Shown one piece after another: positions 1 to 5,389 of a DNA stretch of 5,389 bases (within the stretch, counting starts at the first letter, position 1; the number at the start of each line of letters is the position of its first letter). A model generated the notes under the pieces. The model searched no databases and was not told where the DNA came from. It was given only the letters and a program-made list of their open reading frames with translations. Origin of the DNA: an uncultured Flavobacteriales bacterium (GTDB lineage Bacteria; Bacteroidota; Bacteroidia; Flavobacteriales; Crocinitomicaceae); contig CAMLLB010000090.1 of assembly GCA_946480815.1 (NCBI GenBank), forward strand, positions 1 to 5,389. The letters are read 5' to 3'. The position numbers and the translations under genes are program-made.

Positions 1-978
1 TATAGTCCAATAATATAGAGTTCCCTGAAATTGCTCGTTTAGCTTAATTTTTTCATCATTTTTTGTGTTGATAAGGACGTCATTACTGAGAATATAAAAA
101 TCTTTGAAAAGCTCGTCTTTTGAAGAATCATATATTTGAGGAATTCCCTTACCTCTATCTTTACGCAAAGTTCGGGATTTTATTTTACCTGCAAGTAAAT
201 CATCAACTAATTGTAGATTGGATGTCAAATTAATTGCATCAGTTGCCGTTCTTATCCAATTTTTCACCGACAAACTTTCAAATACTCCAACGCCGATATC
301 TAGAAAAGTAAAATGAATCAAATTATTTGAGCGATCCTCATATCTGTATAACCACCAATCATATTGAACGGATTTTCCCGCTGAAGCATGATTATTAGTG
401 TTTTGCATTGCCTCAACAAGAATTACATATAAAGGTTCTAGATCATCAATAAATTTAGCTTGAGTTCTTTTTTTTACATACAAACATGTAGAACTTGCAA
501 TTTCTGTTTCAACTTTGTTATTTGTTACCTTATGAAGTAATTCACCTGTTTTATTAATTCTTGGGGTATTTTTTTTATTTTCGAGTTCTACGTGATCAAA
601 AAATCCAGATTCTTTAAACATATTTCTAAGTATAATGTTTTTAGGCATATTCCCAGTAGAATTCATATTGTTAGTGAATCTTTCACTTGCTATGCAGGCT
701 GCAAATACAGCGATTGATTCAGGAGAAAACCTTTCGACTTTGGATAAATCATAATCAATATTATAATTCTTCTTATAGTATTGATTAGCTAAGTTGAAAT
801 ATTTTAATGTCAAATTTGGTTTTTCAATTAATTTAATGCTTGGTGGAAAAATGATTCTTTTCCAATTTCGACCTAGCTCACTTGAACGAATTCTTTCATA
901 GGTTTTTTTGTCTAAACGCCTAAATTTTCTGTGAATGTTGGTTATTCTATTTGATGAATCTGGATATATTGAAGACAT
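1..978 (-). CDS. GHKL (Bergerat-fold) ATP-binding protein, 3' end cut by the left window edge
   Basis: This open frame runs from the ATG at 978 to base 1 without a stop, giving 326 residues and no C-terminus. An in-frame TAA at 1002-1000 lies upstream, so 978 is the first possible ATG; no Shine-Dalgarno is visible, as is usual in Bacteroidota. All four motifs of the GHKL nucleotide-binding fold are present in order: N box VEAMQNTNNHA (E189, N193, H197), G1 box LDIGVG (D227, G229, G231), G2 box DRGKGIP (274-280) and G3 box FQGTL (317-321). Residues 1-165 are charged and not confidently assigned; a helix-like stretch sits near 85-103. No transmembrane segment or histidine-kinase phosphoacceptor domain is seen, so this is a soluble ATP-binding protein, not a classical sensor kinase. 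Similar proteins often precede a small STAS-like (DUF4325) gene, which would lie beyond the left edge. The gene is far more AT-rich than its neighbours, suggesting transfer. The fold is secure; the cellular role is unknown. Confidence 0.85.
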   Translation of the reverse strand, partial: MSSIYPDSSNRITNIHRKFRRLDKKTYERIRSSELGRNWKRIIFPPSIKLIEKPNLTLKYFNLANQYYKKNYNIDYDLSKVERFSPESIAVFAACIASERFTNNMNSTGNMPKNIILRNMFKESGFFDHVELENKKNTPRINKTGELLHKVTNNKVETEIASSTCLYVKKRTQAKFIDDLEPLYVILVEAMQNTNNHASAGKSVQYDWWLYRYEDRSNNLIHFTFLDIGVGVFESLSVKNWIRTATDAINLTSNLQLVDDLLAGKIKSRTLRKDRGKGIPQIYDSSKDELFKDFYILSNDVLINTKNDEKIKLNEQFQGTLYYWTI

Positions 979-1178
979 TCTAATGATAGTAGCGGATTTT
1001 TAAATATTGTAAGTCGAAGGTAGCCAATAATTCTGATATTTCTTTATTCATTTTACATTAAACACTTGTTCAGAAAAGCTAATTATTCAAAAAAACCTTC
1101 CCCCTATCTTTTTTCCCTAACTTTAGTCTACCTGCATTACAGACAGCAACGCCGGAATCTCATTTAATACTATTCAGC

Positions 1179-1640
1179 ATGAAAAAATTAAGTTATGACG
1201 TCGAAATCAATGCCTCACCTGAAAAAGTCTACGATACAATGCTGGGCTTGAGCGATAAGAAGACCTATGAGTCCTGGACAGCACTTTTTGAACCCAGTTC
1301 AACGTATGAAGGAACCTGGAACGAGGGCGGAAAGATCTTGTTCACTTCCAAAGCTGAGAGCGGAGAAAAGTCAGGAATGGTTGCGCGCATTGAGAAAAAC
1401 GATCCGGCAAAATTTGTTTCCATCCACCATTACGGGGTCCTGGAAAAAGGAACGGAGATTACCGAAGGCCCGAAAGTGGAAGGTTGGGGTGATGCGCATG
1501 AAAACTATTGGTTCGAGCCAACAGGTGCCGGAACGAAAGTGAAAGTTGAAGTCGACACAAAAGAGGAATATGTGAGCTTCTTTGACGAAGTTTGGCCGAA
1601 AGCGCTGGACAAGTTGAAGGAGGTTTGTGAGGAGTCTTGA
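1179..1640 (+). CDS. SRPBCC (START-like / Bet v 1 fold) domain protein
   Basis: This is a complete 153-residue protein with no signal peptide or membrane segment, so it is probably cytosolic. The N-terminus, YDVEINASPEKVYDTML, is the typical first strand and helix of the SRPBCC superfamily (AHSA1 / polyketide-cyclase-like). The middle has the usual YEGTWNEGGKILF strand pair. The end has YWFEPTGAGTKVKVEVD followed by a long C-terminal helix (about residues 131-150) that would cap the hydrophobic cavity. Family members bind lipids, polyketides or other hydrophobic ligands, and some act as co-chaperones. No catalytic residues point to a particular ligand, so no substrate is proposed. The ATG at 1179 fits the family start and has only A/T-rich sequence before it. 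The gene stands alone, divergent from the GHKL gene and convergent with the secreted-protein gene. A broken relative lies at 4036-4137. Confidence 0.85.
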   Translation: MKKLSYDVEINASPEKVYDTMLGLSDKKTYESWTALFEPSSTYEGTWNEGGKILFTSKAESGEKSGMVARIEKNDPAKFVSIHHYGVLEKGTEITEGPKVEGWGDAHENYWFEPTGAGTKVKVEVDTKEEYVSFFDEVWPKALDKLKEVCEES

Positions 1641-1725
1641 GGTGTGATTACCCAAGCTATATTAACTGATCACAAATCCATCATAGTACACCGAAAGCTA
1701 ATGAAGTTTATCCATAACTCCAATC

Positions 1726-1758
1726 AAAAAAGACCAGGCGCTACACCCGGTCTTTTCC
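1726..1758. terminator. Bidirectional intrinsic terminator between convergent genes
   Basis: AAAAGACC (1728-1735) pairs perfectly with GGTCTTTT (1749-1756). The stem continues after one mismatch with GG/CC, around a loop of about 7 bases. Read on the minus strand the stem ends in a run of six T, 34 bases after the stop of the 722-residue gene. Read on the plus strand it ends in TCTTTTCCTT, about 90 bases after the SRPBCC stop. It probably serves both genes, more strongly the minus-strand one. Confidence 0.75.
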
Positions 1759-1789
1759 TTGGATCTATTGATTATTTCTTCAATAAGTT

Positions 1790-3958
1790 TTACTTTAAAA
1801 TTAATCGGTAAACTTTTGAAACGCCATCTGCAAGCACCTCTACGAAATACGTACCGCTTGGTTGCTTGGTTTGCAGGACCAGACGATCACTTTCAAGCAC
1901 AATTCCGCTTGCAAGGCGCTTTCCTGTTGGGTCAGTTAGCGTAAATTCGATGTGTGAATATACCTTGTCGAGTTCAACGAAGGCCTCCCCTTCTGATGGA
2001 TTCGGGTAGAGTTTCCAGCTTTGAGTTAAGGTTGATTCACTTGATTCCAGCGATTTTTCGGAAGATGAAGCGTTTTCAGGTTCATTAGTACCGGTGGTCG
2101 ATGTTCCAATTTCCAATGGAGGTGTTATACCGCAGACACCGTTGTTCGTATTGTTGAAGAAATAGCTCTTATAACCCACGCATCCGGTAGCAGTGTTTGT
2201 TACATACACTTCATAGGTAGCATTGGCACAAGGATTTATGATTTGACTGGATGCACCGATATAGTTGCCATTACGGTACCATCTATACGTATGTGCCCCG
2301 GTAGTTCCTGTTACAACTGCGTTCAGTGAGGTTGTATTGTAAGGAAAACCCGGGTTGATGGTTTCTGTAATGTTCACAATCGGATTGGCGTTGATGGTGT
2401 AAGTAATGGAAGTGGAAACCGGTGTTCCGTTGCAGGAAGTCGTATGAAATGTAACGGTGTAAACACCAACAGAACTGAATTTGCGTGTGATAACACCTGT
2501 TGAAGCATTAATCGATAATCCTGCAGGACTTGATGTGAAGGTTCCGGTTAAACCTCCTGTATTTGGATATGAAAGCCCCAGGCTTTTGCAATGCGTGTGT
2601 CCATCCGTGTAATAAAATGATCCCGGAGTAGCATTCAGGTGTTCATAAGCACCTTTGTCCATCAAATTGATGATGCGGTTATTTCCTTCTAAATCTTGAG
2701 ACAGGGGAATTGAACCCGCGCCAAAATAATCGTACACATCTATTGGAAGTGCCGATGAACTTCCCATGTTCATGGCAGGAGAACAAGCCATCAGGTGATA
2801 ATCTCCATTTGAAGATGGCGGGATCGATCCGATTTGAATAAATTGTGGGTCAACCGGACTTGCCATGCTTCCAACAAGGTCCTGAAAAGAAGGAGAAAAT
2901 AATGTTGGAGCTACACCCAATAAATTTCCACCATTTGTGACGGGAATACTTGCCGGAGAAATAAGATACAAATCAGGATCGTTGCCCGGTGAACTGAGAT
3001 TCTTAGCAATGATGCAATTTGCAATGTCAAATTTTCGATCGGAATCGATACAAATTCCCCCGCCGTGTGTTGCCGAATTGTTTGCAATAGTCAAATTGTT
3101 AAATGATATGTTGCTGGCAGGATAATTATATGAATTCAAACTCATCGCTCCTCCTCTGCCTCCAAGACCGGCGTTACATTTATTTCCATAAAATACGGAA
3201 TTGGCAATGTGAAACGTTAGGGAACCAATTGCATGAATAGCGCCTCCTTTAGCAATTAATGAGCCTGTGCTCACTACTTGGTTGCCGATAAATGAGCAAT
3301 TAAGAATGTAGATTTTTGAATTGTTAATCCGAATTGCGCCACCTTGTCCGCCCAAACTACCTACCGTGGTAGACTGGTTTTCAAGGAAAGTACAGCCGTG
3401 TGCAGTAAGTACAGAGTTATAATTGATGTTAAGAGCACCACCCTGAGTACCTTTATTGTTTTTGAAAACACAATCGGTCAAGGTTACAGTTGAACCGTAA
3501 TTTGAACAATCAATAGCACCACCATTATGACCTTCATTGTCTTTAAAGGTGCAATTGACGGCAATTAAATAACCATCTACAATAACAGCTGGGCCATTCA
3601 CGGGATTTTGCATGCTGTAGAGATTTGAACCTTCCTGTAAAATGAGGCCATTCATTTCGAGTGTAACACCCGGATCAATCTCAAACAGATTCGTTTGCAG
3701 ATTGCCGTCGATGGTTGTAACTCCTGTAGTACCAACCAGTTTCACATCTTTTGTCAGGATAATTGCATCCTGCAAATTGATCGAACTTGTTAAGCTGGTG
3801 AGATAGATAGTGGTACCTGCAACAGCATGGTCAATTTCATAACGGAGTGTTCCGGGAACATAACTGACGTCGCTTGGGTTGTTGACCACCGCGGTTTGTG
3901 CTTGAGTGGCAGAACCAAACAATGCCAAAGTGAGGATAGTAACTAAGTGTTTTTTCAT
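1790..3958 (-). CDS. Secreted parallel beta-helix protein with T9SS type A sorting domain
   Basis: This is a complete 722-residue exported protein. Residues 1-20 are a signal peptide (MKKHLV, then a hydrophobic core, likely cut after TQA20). Residues of about 30-320 form a right-handed parallel beta-helix with repeated FxxN and GGA(I/L/M) motifs and several Cys in register. Residues 365-439 carry the ending typical of 'choice-of-anchor Q' beta-helix proteins: DPQF, SPAMNMG, then D422-x2-G-x2-R and DKGAYE. Residues 445-524 resemble a putative-Ig module (AGLSINASTGVI), and 526-600 a PKD/Ig-like module (YRWYRNG). A Ser/Thr/Glu-rich linker (615-646) leads to the T9SS C-terminal domain (647-722: LYPNPSEG, PSGTYFVEV, KVYRLILK), which directs passage through the Por secretion system and surface attachment or release. 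The expected role is a surface adhesin or glycan-binding protein. No polysaccharide-lyase catalytic residues were recognised, so no enzyme activity is claimed. No Shine-Dalgarno precedes the ATG at 3958. The gene appears monocistronic. Confidence 0.9.
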   Translation of the reverse strand: MKKHLVTILTLALFGSATQAQTAVVNNPSDVSYVPGTLRYEIDHAVAGTTIYLTSLTSSINLQDAIILTKDVKLVGTTGVTTIDGNLQTNLFEIDPGVTLEMNGLILQEGSNLYSMQNPVNGPAVIVDGYLIAVNCTFKDNEGHNGGAIDCSNYGSTVTLTDCVFKNNKGTQGGALNINYNSVLTAHGCTFLENQSTTVGSLGGQGGAIRINNSKIYILNCSFIGNQVVSTGSLIAKGGAIHAIGSLTFHIANSVFYGNKCNAGLGGRGGAMSLNSYNYPASNISFNNLTIANNSATHGGGICIDSDRKFDIANCIIAKNLSSPGNDPDLYLISPASIPVTNGGNLLGVAPTLFSPSFQDLVGSMASPVDPQFIQIGSIPPSSNGDYHLMACSPAMNMGSSSALPIDVYDYFGAGSIPLSQDLEGNNRIINLMDKGAYEHLNATPGSFYYTDGHTHCKSLGLSYPNTGGLTGTFTSSPAGLSINASTGVITRKFSSVGVYTVTFHTTSCNGTPVSTSITYTINANPIVNITETINPGFPYNTTSLNAVVTGTTGAHTYRWYRNGNYIGASSQIINPCANATYEVYVTNTATGCVGYKSYFFNNTNNGVCGITPPLEIGTSTTGTNEPENASSSEKSLESSESTLTQSWKLYPNPSEGEAFVELDKVYSHIEFTLTDPTGKRLASGIVLESDRLVLQTKQPSGTYFVEVLADGVSKVYRLILK
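1793..2020 (-). other. T9SS type A C-terminal sorting domain
   Basis: The last 76 residues of the 722-residue protein contain the three conserved blocks of the Bacteroidota Por-secretion tail: LYPNPSEGEAFVEL near the start, LTDPTGKRLASG in the middle, and PSGTYFVEV with terminal KVYRLILK. A low-complexity Ser/Thr/Glu linker precedes it. The domain is the secretion signal and is normally removed when the protein reaches the surface. Confidence 0.9.
3899..3958 (-). other. Signal peptide of the secreted beta-helix protein
   Basis: Residues 1-20 of the 722-residue protein have two Lys after Met, a hydrophobic core (LVTILTLALFG) and a small-residue end (S-A-T-Q-A) before Q21. This matches a Sec signal peptidase I substrate. 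Export through the inner membrane is required before T9SS recognises the C-terminal domain. Confidence 0.85.
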
Positions 3959-4035
3959 ATTATTTTCTTTTTATGGAGGAAATATAGTATGAGCAATACT
4001 TAGACGGATGTATTAATTCAGCAATGGGAAGATTG

Positions 4036-4137
4036 GGTTCAGGAATGGCCATTGAAAGCACGAATTACAAATACGTGAGCTTCTTTGACGAAGTTTGACC
4101 GAAAGCACTCAATAAATTAAAAGAGTTTAGTGAGTAA
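4036..4137 (+). pseudogene. Remnant of a second SRPBCC gene (3' end, internal stop)
   Basis: Bases 4075-4134 match the 3' end of the intact SRPBCC gene (1572-1631) at 50 of 60 positions by hand alignment, including 23 identical bases at the start. The frame reads YVSFFDEV, then TGA (4096-4098) where the intact gene has TGG (Trp139), then PKALNKLKEFSE and TAA at 4135-4137. The frame stays open back to about 4036 (GSGMAIESTNYKY), where it aligns loosely with GTKVKVEVDTKEEY of the intact protein. The 5' part of the gene, about 100 codons, is missing: the start of the convergently placed secreted-protein gene lies only about 80 bases away. Of the ten differences in the 60-base match, five are synonymous and eight are G:C to A:T. 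This suggests an older paralogue, once under selection, that then decayed. It has no usable start and is not expected to make a functional protein. Confidence 0.8.
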
Positions 4138-4163
4138 GCGTTGGATTAGTATAATTTGTTTAC

Positions 4164-4199
4164 AAGTAAAGTGACCCGTCTTGGCGGACCACTTTACTT
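4164..4199. terminator. Perfect 10-bp inverted repeat, likely terminator of the M56 gene
   Basis: AAGTAAAGTG (4164-4173) and CACTTTACTT (4190-4199) are exact inverse complements. Between them CCG and CGG can extend the hairpin. The repeat starts 43 bases after the stop of the minus-strand M56 gene and 26 bases after the end of the SRPBCC remnant. There is no long T run directly after the stem on either strand, so the terminator assignment is probable rather than certain; a protein-binding site is the alternative. Confidence 0.55.
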
Positions 4200-4241
4200 C
4201 ATCTTTAACTTACTGATGTCTGAAGGGTACTAAAGACATGC

Positions 4242-5389
4242 TTAATGCGTATCAATATTGTATAAGATGCGCATGCCGGGTTTGGTATGTTTTTTCACTT
4301 GCTGGAAAAGCGTTTCGGATTGCGTTTTCCCGTTAATGATCAAGGTTTTCTCATTCAATTCGAAGGAATGGATCTTTTCATCGTATCCTGCTTTTTTCAG
4401 ATCATCGATCACTACCTGGGTGATGCTTTCATGAGGAGGAAGCGGATGTAATTCGTTTAATTTCATTTCTTTTTCCTGTAGCTTCAGTTTTGCATCGATC
4501 TTGCGCGACTGCTCATCAATCTTGCGTGCCTGCTCATCAATTTTACGGGATTCGTGATCAATCTTTTCAGATTCGATTCGGATTTTTACCTGTTCTTCTT
4601 CAATGCGGCGTTGTGCATTGTCGTGTTTCTTCCAGTCAATTTCCCCGTCTTTTTTGCGAGTTTCTATTTCAATGATCTTGAGCTGCTTATCAATAACCGC
4701 TGTGTGTTCATCAATCACTTTCGAATGCTTGTCAATAATCGCAGCGTGCACGTCAATTGTCCGGGATGCCTCATCAATGATCCGTTCTTCTTCCGAGAGA
4801 TCAATATCAAATTCCGGGTCATCGATTGTGTATCCATCGATTTCTTCAACACCGATGGCTTTTTCATACTCCTCGATCAATTGATTGATTTTGGGAAGGT
4901 GTTTTTCACGGTCTTGTCCGGTAATCAATTCACCGTTCACCTTAAAATTCTCCAAATTTGCCGGAACCTGGTAAAGTACTCCGTCGTTTTTGAAAATGTA
5001 TACGTGTGACTTCTTCCCTTTCGTATCATCCACGTACCGGATTGCAGTTCCTTCCGGAATATCTGCCGGCTTGAGGGTGTCTTCGTTGCTTAGGGTATTT
5101 GGTATCTGTGATTTAATTTCCTGTGCGGTAGAGGAATTCACGTTCAAAACTACCAGGAAGAGAATCACACTGAGTGCTGCGCAAGCGGACAGAAAGTATT
5201 TTTCACGGTTGCTGAGCATCTTGTTGGTGTTGAAAAGAATTCTTTTTGCACGGTCTGCCAGCTTCATTTTATGATCTCCGAATTGCAGGGAAAAACGCTT
5301 GGTACTCATGTTGTATTCCTGGAAAGAAATCAGGGCATTGACAAATTCTTTTTTATCGTTTGTAATGCTAATGGCTAAATCATCGCAGC
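4242..5389 (-). CDS. M56 (BlaR1/MecR1-like) family membrane protein, C-terminal part; 5' end beyond the right edge
   Basis: The frame is open from the right edge to the TAA at 4244-4242, giving 381 visible residues. The ATG at 5309 is internal: the 26 codons before it encode CDDLAISITNDKKEF and onward, the segment that follows the zinc-binding region in M56 peptidases, so HExxH should lie outside the window. Numbering from the first visible codon, residues 1-60 finish the peptidase domain, 65-82 form a transmembrane helix (5195-5142), and the rest should be periplasmic. That part holds a globular segment (about 110-160), two arrays of seven-residue Ile-Asp repeats (202-243 and 275-302) predicted to be coiled coil, and a C-terminal domain (about 319-381) with LIINGKTQSE, similar to the tail of other Bacteroidota M56 proteins. 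BlaR1/MecR1 relatives sense a signal and trigger cleavage of a BlaI/MecI-type repressor; that regulator would lie upstream, off the right edge. No penicillin-binding sensor domain is present, so beta-lactam sensing is not supported. Confidence 0.8.
   Translation of the reverse strand, partial: CDDLAISITNDKKEFVNALISFQEYNMSTKRFSLQFGDHKMKLADRAKRILFNTNKMLSNREKYFLSACAALSVILFLVVLNVNSSTAQEIKSQIPNTLSNEDTLKPADIPEGTAIRYVDDTKGKKSHVYIFKNDGVLYQVPANLENFKVNGELITGQDREKHLPKINQLIEEYEKAIGVEEIDGYTIDDPEFDIDLSEEERIIDEASRTIDVHAAIIDKHSKVIDEHTAVIDKQLKIIEIETRKKDGEIDWKKHDNAQRRIEEEQVKIRIESEKIDHESRKIDEQARKIDEQSRKIDAKLKLQEKEMKLNELHPLPPHESITQVVIDDLKKAGYDEKIHSFELNEKTLIINGKTQSETLFQQVKKHTKPGMRILYNIDTH
4482..4565 (-). repeat. 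Four 21-bp coding repeats (Ile-Asp heptad array 2)
   Basis: Four consecutive seven-residue units: KIDHESR, KIDEQAR, KIDEQSR and KIDAKLK. Units two and three match at 18 of 21 bases, the closest pair in either array, which points to recent tandem duplication. The Ile register extends backward two more heptads (RIEEEQV, KIRIESE). It is out of phase by two residues with array 1, so the coiled coil has a break between them. Confidence 0.8.
4659..4784 (-). repeat. Six 21-bp coding repeats (Ile-Asp heptad array 1)
   Basis: Six consecutive seven-residue units lie within the M56 protein: RIIDEAS, RTIDVHA, AIIDKHS, KVIDEHT, AVIDKQL and KIIEIET. The Ile-Asp (or Ile-Glu) pair recurs with exact period 7. 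At the DNA level the conserved plus-strand core is TCAAT every 21 bases, with diverged sequence between. The pattern fits a long amphipathic helix or coiled coil rich in His, Lys and acidic residues. Confidence 0.8.

Noticed and set aside
1118..1126. TAACTTTAG upstream of the SRPBCC gene, similar to the Bacteroidota -7 element TAnnTTTG
   Set aside because: It matches at 7 of 8 positions, but no TTG -33 element is found at the right spacing, so a promoter cannot be called with confidence.
1267..1542. 91-codon plus-strand frame inside the SRPBCC gene
   Set aside because: It is a shifted reading of the same gene with no domain signature of its own.
1371..1655. 94-codon minus-strand open frame opposite the SRPBCC gene
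   Set aside because: It lacks recognisable motifs and overlaps a convincing SRPBCC coding sequence almost entirely.
3979..3986. TATATTTC (minus strand) upstream of the secreted-protein gene as a -7 element
   Set aside because: It matches at 7 of 8 positions, but the nearest TTG is only 7 bases away rather than about 19, so the support is weak.
4216..4239. ATGTCT / AGACAT inverted repeat just after the M56 stop
   Set aside because: The 6-bp stem with a 12-base loop is too weak to call a terminator, and a better 10-bp hairpin lies close by.
4554..5009. 151-codon plus-strand open frame opposite the M56 gene
   Set aside because: It is antisense to the heptad repeats, and its Phe/Ile/Asn-rich translation is the complement of Lys/Glu/Asp-rich codons. 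The minus-strand reading has clear protein features.
1..5389. CRISPR arrays, tRNA or rRNA genes, insertion sequence ends
   Set aside because: No spaced direct repeats, cloverleaf, rRNA-like segment or transposase was found. The only tandem repeats are the 21-bp coding units of the M56 gene.
4242..5389. Beta-lactam resistance sensor (BlaR1/MecR1 proper)
   Set aside because: The visible C-terminal region has coiled-coil repeats and no penicillin-binding SxxK/KTG-type sensor domain, so only family-level similarity is supported.

Overview
The window looks like a chromosomal stretch from a member of the phylum Bacteroidota, probably Flavobacteriales (the order is inferred). The evidence is a secreted protein with a type IX secretion (T9SS) C-terminal sorting domain, an M56 (BlaR1/MecR1-like) membrane protein of Bacteroidota type, and start codons without Shine-Dalgarno sequences.

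Layout, left to right. Bases 1-978 (minus) hold the N-terminal 326 residues of an AT-rich GHKL/Bergerat-fold ATP-binding protein that runs off the left edge. Bases 979-1178 are a divergent intergenic region. Bases 1179-1640 (plus) encode a small SRPBCC/START-like lipid- or ligand-binding-fold protein. A hairpin at 1726-1758 serves as terminator between this gene and the next, which converges on it. Bases 1790-3958 (minus) encode a 722-residue exported protein with a signal peptide, a parallel beta-helix, Ig/PKD-like modules and a T9SS sorting tail. Bases 4036-4137 (plus) are a decayed remnant of a second SRPBCC gene, broken by a TGG-to-TGA change. A perfect 10-bp inverted repeat at 4164-4199 is a likely terminator. 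Bases 4242-5389 (minus) are the C-terminal part of an M56-family sensor/peptidase that continues past the right edge. Its periplasmic region carries two arrays of seven-residue Ile-Asp repeats.

The genes do not form one obvious operon or pathway. They are three minus-strand units with separate terminators or start regions, one plus-strand gene and one plus-strand pseudogene. The two edge genes are the likeliest parts of larger systems. GHKL proteins of this type are often next to a small STAS-like partner, and M56 proteins are usually next to a BlaI/MecI-type repressor, but both partners would lie outside the window. The least ordinary observations are the SRPBCC remnant, the Ile-Asp heptad arrays, the GGA(I/L)/FxxN ladder in the secreted protein, and the base-composition break at the GHKL gene.
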